From: Streptomyces sp. CA-210063
GTDB lineage: Bacteria > Actinomycetota > Actinomycetes > Streptomycetales > Streptomycetaceae
Reading direction: 5' to 3'
Length of the DNA: 64,000 nucleotides
NCBI RefSeq assembly: GCF_024612015.1
Contig: NZ_CP102512.1
Coordinates: 992,001 to 1,056,000 of the forward strand
Shown here: positions 46,169 through 54,854 of the stretch, piece after piece
How the letters are laid out: the number at the start of each line of letters is the position of its first letter
Position numbering within the stretch: position 1 is the stretch's first letter
Translations under genes and position numbers: made by a program
Notes under the pieces: generated by a model
The model's input: the letters and a program-made list of their open reading frames with translations, nothing else
Databases searched by the model: none
What the model was told of the DNA's origin: nothing

Positions 46169-46596
46169 GGCCTCATCGCGGGGGGTTCGGCGGCTTGACG
46201 GGGCTGGGTGACCAGGTAGGGGCGGACGCTCTTGACGAGCATCGCCATCTCGTAGCCGAGGACCGCGGCGTCGGCCTCGCGTCCGGCGAGCACGGCGAGG
46301 CAGGTGCCGGAGCCCGCGGTGGAGACGAACAGCAGGGTCGAGGCGAGTTCGACGACGACCTGGCGGACCTCGCCGCCGTCGCCGAAGCGGACGCCCGCGC
46401 TGCGTCCGAGGGAGTACAGGCCGGAGGCCAGGGCGGCCATGTGGTCGGCGCTGTCCGGATCGAGGCCGTGGACCGACTTCACGAGCCCGTCGCAGGACAG
46501 CAGCACCGCGCTCGTGGTGTGCGGTACGCGCTGCACGAGGCCGCTCATCAGCCAGTCGAGATCGGATACATGGCCGGTCGGCGCATCGCTCGCCAT
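46165..46596 (-). CDS. cvnB: Conservon roadblock/LC7 protein CvnB
   Basis: A 143-residue roadblock/LC7-domain protein (residues 12-110; LDWLMSGLVQRVPHTTSAVL, GSGTCLAVLAGREADAAVLG). Roadblock proteins act as GTPase-activating or scaffolding partners of MglA-type GTPases, here CvnD. GGAG stands 13 bases before ATG 46596. There are 80 bases between the cvnA stop and this start. Confidence 0.93.
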   Translation of the reverse strand: MASDAPTGHVSDLDWLMSGLVQRVPHTTSAVLLSCDGLVKSVHGLDPDSADHMAALASGLYSLGRSAGVRFGDGGEVRQVVVELASTLLFVSTAGSGTCLAVLAGREADAAVLGYEMAMLVKSVRPYLVTQPRQAAEPPAMRP

Positions 46597-46676
46597 GGTG
46601 GATCGACTCCTTGGGGTACGAAGGTCTGCGGGAGCGGAGGGGGTTGGGACCGTGGTGAAGGGGGTGAGGGGGGTGG

Positions 46677-48830
46677 TCATCCGGCCGGTGTGCTCCCGTC
46701 CTGCCGGGGCGTGAGGTCGTGTGCCGCGTCGAGGGCCGACGGCGGTACGGCTATGGGGGCGACGCCCCTGGGGTGTCCGCCCAGGGGCTGGGTGGCGTCC
46801 TTGTGGGGCGCGTCCATGTGGGCCAGCTCCATGTGGAGCGCGTCCGTACGGCCCGTGCCCCCACGTGACGTCGGGGCCGGGTAGCCCGTGTCCAACGGGC
46901 CGGTGTCGATGCGGGACGCGGCGTCGGGGGCGGGGGGTGTGAGGTCCATGGAGGGCGTGTCGAGTGTGGAGGTGTCCCAGTCGGAGCTCTCCATCTGGCG
47001 GGCCTCGGCGAGTCCGATGCCGCGTTGGAAGGCGGCCATCAGGCCGGGGTCGTGGCCGATGTAGTGATCGGGGTCCTGGCGGGGCATGGGCACGGGGCCG
47101 CCGCGGAGCTGGGGCACGATGTGCTGCTGGGCGCGGCGGCGCGGCAGTTGGGGCTTGCCCATGGTGCCGCGTACGGCGCCGCCGACACGTGGGGTCGGGG
47201 GTGTCGCGGTGTTCTCCGCGACGGTCCGCCGGTCGTCGGGGCGGATGCCGGGCACGGCCTCGGCCGGGTTGGGCCGCTCGTCACGGGCGCCGCGCACGGG
47301 CAGCGGGGCCGGACCGCCGCTGCCTCTGCCCGGTCCCTGCTGGCCGCCGGACCGGCCCGGCCCCTGCTGCCGGGGCACGGAGGCACGTGCCGGGCTAGGG
47401 GCGGACCGGTGGCCGGGCTCGTGGCGCGCGGGTGCCGGCCGTCCGGAGCGGTCGCTCGCGGGCCGGGCGGTCCGGTCGGCCGTCGAGCGGTCGGCCGGCC
47501 CGGGTGCGGACGCCCGCTGGGCAGGGGCGGGTTGGGCGTGGCGGGGCCCGGCGGTCGGACGTCGTACGCCGCTGGTCTGCTGGGCGTGCGGCTGGGACTG
47601 CGGTACGTCGCCGGGAATGCCCGGTTCGCTGCCGAGCAGGCCCTGGGGGACGACGAACGCGGCCTGGACACCGCCGTAGATGTTGGTCTGGAGGCGGACC
47701 TGGATGCCGTGGCGGCGGGCCAGTTGGGAGACCACGAAGAGGCCGATGCGGCCGTCCTGGAGGAGGCTGGCGACGTTCACCTGGTCGGGGTCGGCGAGCA
47801 GGGCGTTCATCTTGTTCTGTTCGGTGACGGGCATGCCGAGGCCTCGGTCCTCGACCTCGACGGCGAGCCCGGAGGTCACGAGGTTGGCGCGGAGCAGCAC
47901 CTGGGTGTGCGGGGCGGAGAACACCGTGGCGTTCTCGACGAGTTCGGCGAGGAGGTGGATGACGTCGGCGACGGCGTGGCCGCGCAGGGTGCCGTCGACC
48001 GGGGGGACCAGCTTGACCCGGGAGTACTGCTCGACCTCGGCGATCGCGGAGCGCAGCACCTCGGTCATGGAGACGGGGTTGCTCCACTGGCGGCGGGAGA
48101 CGGCGCCGCCGAGGACGGCGAGGTTCTCGGCGTGGCGGCGGATGCGGGTGGCGAGGTGGTCGACGTGGAAGAGGCCCTTGAGGAGGTCCGGGTCCTCGAT
48201 CTCGTTCTCCAGGTCGTCCAGGATCGAGATCTCGCGCTGCACCAGGGACTGGAGCCGCCGCGCCAGGTTCACGAAGACTTCGAGCTTCTGTTCGCTGCCC
48301 GCGTGGCTGGAGAGCTGGGAGGCCTGGACGACGGCGGTGACGGCCCTGTCGTGGGCGCGGGCCAGGTCGGCGGTGAGCAGTTCGAAGTCGTCGGCGTCCG
48401 CGGCGGGCTTGGCGCGCGGTCCTCGCGCGGGCGGCTGGTCGCCGCGCCGGAGCGCGTCGACGAGCGCGCGCAGGTCGTCCTCGCTCTTGGTGCTGACCTG
48501 GCGGAGGGCGGCCAGGCGTTCGCGTACGGACTTGGCGGTGCGGCCGGCGGCCACGGCGGCGATCACGATGCCGGCGAGGGCCACCAGAGCGGTTCCACCG
48601 AGTACCGCCCACAGGGTGAGGCTGAAGCGGGCTCCGCCGGCCCGGACGGTGAAGAGCACGGCGGCGCAGGCGCTGAGGGCCACGGCGGTGGGGGGCAGGA
48701 CCGCGAGGCGCAGCAGCTGTGGCCGTATGTGGATCTCGGGCAGCGAGGGGACGGCGCGGGTGGCCGATCGCCCGTGCCGCCCGCCCTCACGGCGGTCTGC
48801 GCGTGCGGCCGGTGCGCGAAGGTGAGACAT
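46677..48830 (-). CDS. cvnA: Conservon sensor histidine kinase-like protein CvnA
   Basis: A 717-residue membrane protein. Two transmembrane helices (about residues 40-62 and 70-100) are followed by a cytoplasmic helical region, an HATPase_c domain (about 280-400; N-box LAELVENATVFSAP, EDRGLGMPV, GRIGLFVVSQLARRHG) and a disordered, proline- and arginine-rich tail of nearly 300 residues. No phospho-acceptor histidine of the usual kind stands out, as in other CvnA proteins. It heads the five-gene conservon. The long tail, with a short MAAFQRGIGLAEAR segment that looks conserved, may bind partners. Confidence 0.93.
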   Translation of the reverse strand: MSHLRAPAARADRREGGRHGRSATRAVPSLPEIHIRPQLLRLAVLPPTAVALSACAAVLFTVRAGGARFSLTLWAVLGGTALVALAGIVIAAVAAGRTAKSVRERLAALRQVSTKSEDDLRALVDALRRGDQPPARGPRAKPAADADDFELLTADLARAHDRAVTAVVQASQLSSHAGSEQKLEVFVNLARRLQSLVQREISILDDLENEIEDPDLLKGLFHVDHLATRIRRHAENLAVLGGAVSRRQWSNPVSMTEVLRSAIAEVEQYSRVKLVPPVDGTLRGHAVADVIHLLAELVENATVFSAPHTQVLLRANLVTSGLAVEVEDRGLGMPVTEQNKMNALLADPDQVNVASLLQDGRIGLFVVSQLARRHGIQVRLQTNIYGGVQAAFVVPQGLLGSEPGIPGDVPQSQPHAQQTSGVRRPTAGPRHAQPAPAQRASAPGPADRSTADRTARPASDRSGRPAPARHEPGHRSAPSPARASVPRQQGPGRSGGQQGPGRGSGGPAPLPVRGARDERPNPAEAVPGIRPDDRRTVAENTATPPTPRVGGAVRGTMGKPQLPRRRAQQHIVPQLRGGPVPMPRQDPDHYIGHDPGLMAAFQRGIGLAEARQMESSDWDTSTLDTPSMDLTPPAPDAASRIDTGPLDTGYPAPTSRGGTGRTDALHMELAHMDAPHKDATQPLGGHPRGVAPIAVPPSALDAAHDLTPRQDGSTPAG

Positions 48831-49133
48831 CAGCGTCCTCGTACTGGTCCGTCTGGGGTGTGGGGGGGGTGCCGCGGCTGGGCGACTTGGGCATGCGCCA
48901 TCGCGTGTCGGTCGTGAGAGTCGAAGAATTCGGCCCAGCGTCGTCCGACGGCAACTCACAGTAGTCGCCAACGCGTCACGTGCGGTGCGCAGTTGACAAA
49001 GACCTCCGGAATGCGTCCCGCTCTGGTATGAGGGTTCGTACGACAGGCCGATAATTCTTCGGACGCATGTTCCTGTCGGATTCTTTTTACGGCCGAATTT
49101 TGATCAGAGCTGCTCAGAACGGGTCGATAACAA
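48831..49133. other. Intergenic region upstream of cvnA
   Basis: About 300 bases between the cvnA start and a terminator hairpin. It should contain the cvnA promoter. The 49060-49135 part is notably AT-richer than its surroundings. I see no convincing gene, RNA or operator in it. Confidence 0.6.
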
Positions 49134-49176
49134 ACGGCCGGGGCCGGAGAGCAATGTGCTCTCCGGCCCCGGCCGT
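49134..49176. terminator. Strong perfect hairpin terminator
   Basis: A 19-base-pair perfect stem, ACGGCCGGGGCCGGAGAGC pairing with its complement ending at 49176, around loop AATGT. It lies 114 bases beyond the 3' end of the metallo-hydrolase gene on the minus strand. Confidence 0.9.
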
Positions 49177-49251
49177 CAATCCAGAAATCACCCTGTCGGG
49201 AGAATTCTCGACCTGTTTACGGTGTCGGTCACCACCGAGGGCGTCAACTCA

Positions 49252-49309
49252 CCGCCAACAGGTCCGTCAGCTCTCCGCCAACAGGTCCGTCAGCTCTCCG
49301 CCACCAGGT
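49252..49309. repeat. 23-bp tandem repeat at the 3' end of the metallo-hydrolase gene
   Basis: The unit CCGCCAACAGGTCCGTCAGCTCT starts at 49252, 49275 and (diverged) 49298. On the minus strand each copy encodes DLLAES or DLVAES then a stop. Because 23 is not a multiple of three, the copies put that stop in successive reading frames. Confidence 0.85.
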
Positions 49310-50468
49310 CCAGTTGCTCGCCCACCGGCGGCCACGCGGCCCAGCCGCCGACCGGCTGCTGGGAGACGGCACGCCACCAGGGGTTCACCGGCGGTGTGTT
49401 CTTCGGCTCGAACGGCTCCCCCGGCTGCGGCGCGGCCATCGTCACCCCCGCGCCGTGCGTGGCCCACATCATGCGCTCGCCCGGCTCGGCCCAGGCGTGC
49501 ATCGCCAGGTTGAACGTCGCCCAGTGGATCGGCATCATCACGCCGCCGAGCCCGCCGCCCTGGAGGTCGAGGTGGGTCTGCAGCCCCTCCTCGGGAGTCA
49601 TATGGATGTCGGGCCAGAACTCCGAATAGGCACCGACCTGGATCATGGTGATGTCGAACGGGCCGTGCTCGGCGCCGATGTCCTGGAAGCCCTCGAAATA
49701 CCCGGTGTCGCCGCTGTGGTAGATCCGGTGCTCGTCGCCGGCGACGACCCAGGAGGCCCACAGCGTGTGCTGGGTGTTGCGCAGGCCACGCCCGCAGAAG
49801 TGCCGGGCGGGGGTGGCGGTCAGGGTGAGTCCGCCGATCTTCGTCGCCTCCTGCCAGTCCAGCTCACGGATGCGGTCCGCGGAGACGCCCCAGTGCTCCA
49901 GATGGGCGCCCACACCGAGGGGGACGGCGAAGACCGTGTCCGTGCCGGCCAGCTCCTTGATCGTGGGCATGTCCAGGTGGTCGTAGTGGTCGTGCGAGAT
50001 GACGACGACGTCGAGCGGGCCGAGCGCGGCCAGCGGCACCGGGACGGGGTGCAGCCGCTTGGGCCCGGCGAAGGCGAACGGGGAGCAGCGCTCGCCCCAG
50101 ACGGGGTCGAAGAGCACCCGGTGCCCGTCGATCTCGGCGAGCACACTGGAGTGCCCCATCCAAGTGATCCGCAGACCGCTCGCCGGGGGCCTGGCCAGGT
50201 CGGCGAGGGTCGTGGAGTGAACGGGAATCAGCCCGGCCGGGGCACGTCTGACGCGCTCGTCCTTGCGGAAGTAGCTCTTCGCCATCGCCGCCGCGGCGCT
50301 GCCGGAGGGGCGGACCTGGGCGCCCACGGGGTTCACGAAGACCCCGTTCGCGAAGTGCGGGGATCTACGGATCCGCTCCAGCCGGGCACCGCTCGGGTCC
50401 GCGCCGAAGGCGGCGGGCCGCGCTGCGCGCAGCCCCGAGCTCAGAGAACGGGATCCGGAACCGGACAC
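49290..50468 (-). CDS. Metallo-beta-lactamase-fold hydrolase (NAPE-PLD/UlaG-like)
   Basis: A 392-residue zinc hydrolase. ITWMGHSSVLAEIDGHRVLF opens the MBL domain, the zinc motif is SHDHYDHLD (about residues 158-166), further ligands are the His in ATPARHFCGRG, the Asp in YHSGDTGYF and the His in MPIHWATFNLAMH. The arrangement fits N-acyl-phosphatidylethanolamine phospholipase D-like enzymes, though the bacterial substrate is unknown. GTG 50468 start. The C-terminal DLVAES lies in a 23-bp tandem repeat. Confidence 0.88.
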   Translation of the reverse strand: MSGSGSRSLSSGLRAARPAAFGADPSGARLERIRRSPHFANGVFVNPVGAQVRPSGSAAAAMAKSYFRKDERVRRAPAGLIPVHSTTLADLARPPASGLRITWMGHSSVLAEIDGHRVLFDPVWGERCSPFAFAGPKRLHPVPVPLAALGPLDVVVISHDHYDHLDMPTIKELAGTDTVFAVPLGVGAHLEHWGVSADRIRELDWQEATKIGGLTLTATPARHFCGRGLRNTQHTLWASWVVAGDEHRIYHSGDTGYFEGFQDIGAEHGPFDITMIQVGAYSEFWPDIHMTPEEGLQTHLDLQGGGLGGVMMPIHWATFNLAMHAWAEPGERMMWATHGAGVTMAAPQPGEPFEPKNTPPVNPWWRAVSQQPVGGWAAWPPVGEQLDLVAES

Positions 50469-50660
50469 GGCACCTCCTGGTGGATTCGCTCAGGCATCCC
50501 ATTATGGTCCGCCCCTCTGACAGCGCCGGTCCAACCCGTCACTGCGCGATGCAATACTGACCAACTATTCAGTTGATCCATTTGTTCCCCCACCTTCGCC
50601 CTCTCCCCCTCTCCACACTTCCTCCCCAATCCGCTGCCTCAGGCCACCCCGAGGAGTCCC

Positions 50661-51839
50661 ATGACCGCCCCCTTCATGTCGCTGACCTGGATCGACCACG
50701 TCACGGGTCAGCGGGGCTTCCTCGTCGTGGACCGGCTGGTGCGCGGTGTCTCCAGCGGCGGACTGCGGATGAGGCCGGGCTGCACGCTCGACGAGGTGGC
50801 CGGACTCGCCCGTGGCATGACCATGAAGGAAGCGCTGCACTACGACCCCGAGGGCCGCTACATCCCGCTCGGCGGCGCCAAGGGCGGCATCGACTGCGAC
50901 CCCCGGGACCCGCAGGCGTACGGCGTCCTGGTGCGCTACCTCCGCGCGATGCGCCCGTACATCGAGACGTTCTGGACGACCGGCGAGGACCTCGGACTCA
51001 CCCAGGACCTGGTGGACCGGGCGGCCACCGAGGCGGGCCTCGTATCGACGATCCAGGCCGTCTACCCCCTCCTGGACGACGAGCGGACGGCCCGCCAACG
51101 GCTCACGGACGCCTTCCAGGTCCAGGTGGACGGCATCGGCCTGGACGAGCTGGTCGGCGGCTGCGGAGTCGCCGAGTCGGTCCTCACGGCCCTGGACCGG
51201 GCCGGGTTGCCGTACGCCGGGACACGGGTCGCCGTGCAGGGCCTGGGCACCATGGGCGGAGCCACCGCCCGCTTCCTCGCGCGCGCCGGGCTCACGATCG
51301 TCGCCGTCGCCGACATCAAGGGCACCATCACCAACCCCGCCGGCCTGGACGTCGAGGCACTGCTCGCCGCCCGCGACACATACGGCACGGTCGACCGCTC
51401 AGTCCTCCGTCCGGACGACCACGAGGCTCCCGGCGACATCTGGCTCGCCACCGACGTGGACGTCCTCGTCCCCGCGGCCGTCTCGTACACGATCGACACC
51501 GCCAACCAACAGCACATCACCGCCCGGCTGATCGTGGAGGCGGCCAACATGCCCGTTCTGCCGGAAGCCGAGGAACTGCTCGCCGCGCGCCGGGTCACCG
51601 TTCTGCCGGACGTCGTGGTCAACTCCGCCACGAACGCCTGGTGGTGGTGGACCCTGTTCGGCGACATCGGCCCCACCGCCGACGCGGCGTTCACCCACAC
51701 CCGCCGCTCCATGCGCGCCCTGGTCGACCTGATGCTCTCCCGCGCCGAGACCGACGGCACGACCCCCCGGGCGGCCGCCCACGCCGTCGTCGCCGACCGG
51801 CTGCCGGTGATCGCGGAACGGTTCGGCTGGTACCGCTGA
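50661..51839 (+). CDS. Glu/Leu/Phe/Val-type amino acid dehydrogenase
   Basis: A 392-residue NAD-dependent oxidative deaminase family member. GGLRMRPGCTLDEVAGLARG and catalytic lysines in MTMKEALHYDPEGRYIPLGG, GAKGGIDCDP are present, as is the NAD fold VAVQGLGTMGGATARFLA and PAAVSYTIDTAN. The family converts branched-chain or other amino acids to 2-oxoacids and ammonia. It differs from the usual Streptomyces valine dehydrogenase enough that the substrate should be left open. GAGGAG precedes ATG 50661. A TetR gene follows after 71 bases. Confidence 0.88.
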   Translation: MTAPFMSLTWIDHVTGQRGFLVVDRLVRGVSSGGLRMRPGCTLDEVAGLARGMTMKEALHYDPEGRYIPLGGAKGGIDCDPRDPQAYGVLVRYLRAMRPYIETFWTTGEDLGLTQDLVDRAATEAGLVSTIQAVYPLLDDERTARQRLTDAFQVQVDGIGLDELVGGCGVAESVLTALDRAGLPYAGTRVAVQGLGTMGGATARFLARAGLTIVAVADIKGTITNPAGLDVEALLAARDTYGTVDRSVLRPDDHEAPGDIWLATDVDVLVPAAVSYTIDTANQQHITARLIVEAANMPVLPEAEELLAARRVTVLPDVVVNSATNAWWWWTLFGDIGPTADAAFTHTRRSMRALVDLMLSRAETDGTTPRAAAHAVVADRLPVIAERFGWYR

Positions 51840-51910
51840 CGGCTTCCGGCCCGGTCCGGGGTGGCTCGAGGACCACAGTGGTCACCGGCGGGCGTAGGTA
51901 GGGTTGCCGC

Positions 51911-52531
51911 GTGGGCAGGGTGCGGTTGAGTGTGGCCGAGCGGCGTGAAGAGCTGCTCCGCGCCGCCATCGAGCAGATCGAGGAGCGGGGCGTCGCGGCG
52001 GTGCGGATCGCCGACGTGGCCGCCGTCCTCGGGGTGAGCAACGCCCTGGTGCTCTACCACTTCTCGACCAAGGAACGACTGGTCGCCGAGGCGTTCCGGT
52101 ACGCGGCCGAGGACGACCTCGCCCACCTGGGCAAGCTGCTGGGCCGCCGCACGACCGCACTGCGCCGGCTCAGAACAGCCGTCCGCTGGTACGCCCCCAC
52201 CGGCCAGGCGAAGGGCTGGCGGCTCTGGATCGAGGGCTGGGCGGTGTCCCTGCGCGAACCCGCCCTCCGCGAGGTCACCCGCGACCTGGACACACAGTGG
52301 AAGGCCGCACTCACCGAGGTCATCGAAGCCGGTGTGGCGGCCGCCGAGTTCCACTGCCCGGACCCACCGGCGACAGCCCTGCGTCTCACCGCCCTCCTGG
52401 ACGGCCTGGCCGTACAGATGACGGCCTACCACGGAGCCGTCTCCCGCGCCCGCGCCCAGGAGTGGGCCGACGAGGCCCTGGCCCGCGAACTGGGCCTGGA
52501 CCGCGAAGCCCTGACAGCAGCGACTCGCTGA
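51911..52531 (+). CDS. TetR-family transcriptional regulator (BetI-like C-terminus)
   Basis: A 206-residue repressor. The N-terminal helix-turn-helix (residues 8-55) reads VRIADVAAVLGVSNALVLYH, and the C-terminal half resembles the BetI/TetR_C_6 ligand domain (LWIEGWAVSLREPALREV). GTG start 51911. It follows the amino acid dehydrogenase gene on the same strand and may regulate it. Confidence 0.9.
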   Translation: MGRVRLSVAERREELLRAAIEQIEERGVAAVRIADVAAVLGVSNALVLYHFSTKERLVAEAFRYAAEDDLAHLGKLLGRRTTALRRLRTAVRWYAPTGQAKGWRLWIEGWAVSLREPALREVTRDLDTQWKAALTEVIEAGVAAAEFHCPDPPATALRLTALLDGLAVQMTAYHGAVSRARAQEWADEALARELGLDREALTAATR

Positions 52532-52599
52532 GCCGGACAAACAGCCACCCGCCCGCATGCATGCCACGACTGCGTACCGCCCGCAAGACGGCGGAAGTT

Positions 52600-52708
52600 G
52601 GCCGTGCCGGTGCGTCGAGCCCGTCGCACACAGCGGCCCGGGGAACTCCACACCGTCGGATCCCGGGCCGCAGGGCACCCGGCGACGGGCTGACGCACCG
52701 GCACGGCC
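52600..52708. terminator. Nested giant inverted repeat between convergent genes
   Basis: The outer arms 52600-52627 and 52682-52708 are complementary over 27 of 28 positions (one base missing on the right). Inside, GCGGCCCGGG (52633-52642) pairs with CCCGGGCCGC (52662-52671). It stands between the TetR and GDSL hydrolase 3' ends, so bidirectional termination is the plain reading, but it is far larger than needed. Confidence 0.65.
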
Positions 52709-52757
52709 CCGGCCCCAGACGACCCCGCAGGCGCCCCACCGTCCGCGGCGGCTCAGC

Positions 52758-53573
52758 TCAAGCCACCGACTCGATCCGCATCTTGATGTCGTCCGGCGAC
52801 AGATGCCCCTTCGCCGACACATGGTCCCCGGAGGACTCCCCGCGCAGCCGCCGCCCGATCCACGGCACCAGATACTCCCGCGCCCACTGGATGTTGTCGC
52901 GACGCATCTCGAACGTGCCGCGCGGCGGCAGCGGAGGCCACGGCTGGTCGGGATCGGCCGGGATGTCGACGCCGAGCACCTGTCCGGCACGCAGCGCGAC
53001 CCGGGTGTGCCCCTCGGGCGAGAGATGCAGCCGGTCGCCGTCCCAGGCCCGCCGGTCCTGGATGGTCTTGAGGGACCACAGGTCCAGTACGGGGCAGCCG
53101 TACCGGTCGGCGATGGCCCGCACATGCCCGTTGTACGTGGCGATCTTGCCACGCAGATGCCGGAGCACAGGCACATCGCGCGTATCGAACCCGGTGGTCA
53201 CCATGACGGTGCCGATGGCCGAGGTGAGCGTCGAGACCGCCCGCTCGAAGCGCTCGGCGACCTCGTCGGGGTCGGTGCCGGGCCGGATGATGTCGTTGCC
53301 GCCCGCGCAGAAGGAAATGAGATCCGGCGCGAGCTCCAGCGCGCGCGGCACCTGGTCCTCGACGACCTGGTCGAGGAGTTTCCCGCGCACGGCGAGGTTG
53401 GTGTAGTCGAAGTCGCCCTCTGGCACCCGGTCCGCGAGAAGCACCGCGAACCGGTCGGCCCAGCCGACGAACCGCCCATCGGGCCCGGGGTCGCCGACGC
53501 CCTCGGTGAAGCTGTCCCCCACCGCCACGTACGACCCGATCATTGATCTGCTGTCATTCGAATCGTCTGCCAC
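52758..53573 (-). CDS. SGNH/GDSL-family hydrolase
   Basis: A 271-residue esterase/lipase-type hydrolase. Block I YVAVGDSFTEGVGD holds the nucleophilic Ser (about residue 21), block III is SFCAGGNDI, and block V DRLHLSPEGHTRVA has the catalytic Asp and His. No signal peptide, so it is probably cytoplasmic; substrate (ester or O-acetyl group) unknown. The C-terminal 60 residues extend past the usual fold. ATG at 53573. Confidence 0.88.
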   Translation of the reverse strand: MADDSNDSRSMIGSYVAVGDSFTEGVGDPGPDGRFVGWADRFAVLLADRVPEGDFDYTNLAVRGKLLDQVVEDQVPRALELAPDLISFCAGGNDIIRPGTDPDEVAERFERAVSTLTSAIGTVMVTTGFDTRDVPVLRHLRGKIATYNGHVRAIADRYGCPVLDLWSLKTIQDRRAWDGDRLHLSPEGHTRVALRAGQVLGVDIPADPDQPWPPLPPRGTFEMRRDNIQWAREYLVPWIGRRLRGESSGDHVSAKGHLSPDDIKMRIESVA

Positions 53574-53723
53574 ATCGGCCCATGATTCACCTTCCGATGT
53601 GACCTACGCGACCGTAATAAGGGGTTGACGGACGGTGAGATAGACCACGTGTCAAGTATTGGTCAACCCGGAATACAGCAGGTCGGGATGGGGACCCACC
53701 GCCACCCCGACCCCTTCGACCAC

Positions 53724-54458
53724 TCAGCGGCCACCGACCGATCTCCACACCCGGAAGCCCTCGATCCGGAAGTGACTCCACGTGGTCCGGAAGGCGAAAT
53801 GCCCACCCGTGTACGGGTCGGGATCGGCGTAGTCGAACACGAGCCGCCCGTTGTTCCACCACCGCACGGTGGACCCGTCCGAGACGATCCGCACACGATT
53901 CGGCTCGTTCGCGACGAGCAGCGGCTCGGTGTAGTCGTAGATCAGCGGCCGAACGCCCGCCTCACCGACGTACCGGCGCAGCCGCGTCGTGGTGTTGTAG
54001 TTGGCCCCGTAGCCGGAGTAGTACGTCTTCAGATAGTCGTACTCGGCAAGCGCACCGCCGCGCGGAGTGGCGAAGAGATCGTCGGGCGACCGCACGTCGA
54101 CGGCGTTCCAGAAGTTGTTGAGATCGGAGACCCGATCATTGACGCCACCCTCGGAGACCGGGGTGGCCGTGTACTCGATGACGTACGGCCCTTCCAGCCT
54201 CCGCTTGAACCACACCGTCGCCCCGGCCGGCACATCCACCTCCAGCACCCCACGCGAGGCCGTGACCGCACCGCCCTTCTCCAACTCCACGGCCCACTGC
54301 CCGAGTCCGTGCCGGAAGTCGTCCGCCGCGATCAGCCGACCGCGGCGGGGACGCGGGGACGCACTCGTGCTCGACCTCGCGTTCGCGACCGTGGCCGGGG
54401 CGAATGCCGCGAGAGCGGCACCGGCCGCGAGGACTCCGAAGGCTCTGCGAGTGGTCAT
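53724..54458 (-). CDS. Tat-exported DUF6250-like protein
   Basis: A 244-residue secreted protein with twin-arginine signal MTTRRAFGVLAAGAALAAF and an ANA cleavage site near residue 27. The mature part is a beta-rich, jelly-roll-like domain (DDFRHGLGQWAVELEKGG, WNNGRLVFDYADPDPY, FAFRTTWSHFRIEGFRVW) resembling DUF6250, often found in bacteria that degrade plant polysaccharides. A carbohydrate-related role is likely but unproven. Confidence 0.78.
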   Translation of the reverse strand: MTTRRAFGVLAAGAALAAFAPATVANARSSTSASPRPRRGRLIAADDFRHGLGQWAVELEKGGAVTASRGVLEVDVPAGATVWFKRRLEGPYVIEYTATPVSEGGVNDRVSDLNNFWNAVDVRSPDDLFATPRGGALAEYDYLKTYYSGYGANYNTTTRLRRYVGEAGVRPLIYDYTEPLLVANEPNRVRIVSDGSTVRWWNNGRLVFDYADPDPYTGGHFAFRTTWSHFRIEGFRVWRSVGGR

Positions 54459-54483
54459 GACGCTCCTTCTGTTCGCTTGCGGA

Positions 54484-54750
54484 TCACTGTGTCCTCACCG
54501 TCGCACGACTGTCGAGACTTCGATCCACGAAGCGGTACTTGAGATGGGAGGCGAGGGGTGTCCGAGGAGCGCGGGCACCACATGCAACTGCAGCTCGTCG
54601 ATGAGCCCCTCCTCGAGGTACGGCCGTACCGTGCTCGCCCCGCCCGCGATGTCGGCGCTCCTGTCCCCGGCGGCGGCCTTCGCCTGGGCGAGGGCGCTGT
54701 GGATGCCGTCGGTGACGAAGGTGAAGGTGGTGCCGCCCCCCTTGACTCGG
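54484..54750 (-). pseudogene. Remnant of a RibD/DHFR-like reductase
   Basis: One frame reads GTTFTFVTDGIHSALAQAKA and GGASTVRPYLEEGLIDELQL followed by HVVPALLG, the C-terminal half of a dihydrofolate reductase-like (RibD C-terminal) protein. The expected ending is then lost and ASHLKYRFVDRS, resembling the family's last strand, appears in another frame. The N-terminal NADPH-binding half is absent. This is a decayed gene. Confidence 0.7.
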
Positions 54751-54803
54751 GACAGGCGCATTCGGCATCGGCGACCCGCGCAGTGGTCGTCGGCCGACGA
54801 CGA

Positions 54804-54836
54804 AGGCCGGACCCCGGGGATCATGGGGTCCGGCCT
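54804..54836. terminator. Hairpin terminator after the M23 peptidase gene
   Basis: AGGCCGGACCCC (54804-54815) pairs perfectly with GGGGTCCGGCCT (54825-54836) around a nine-base loop, 19 bases past the peptidase stop. Confidence 0.88.
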
Positions 54837-54854
54837 ACGTGGAACGGCGGTGCG

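Noticed and set aside
49020..49130. A small gene or antitoxin in the AT-richer stretch near 49.1 kb
   Set aside because: No start with a ribosome site and no frame with coding-like third-position bias.
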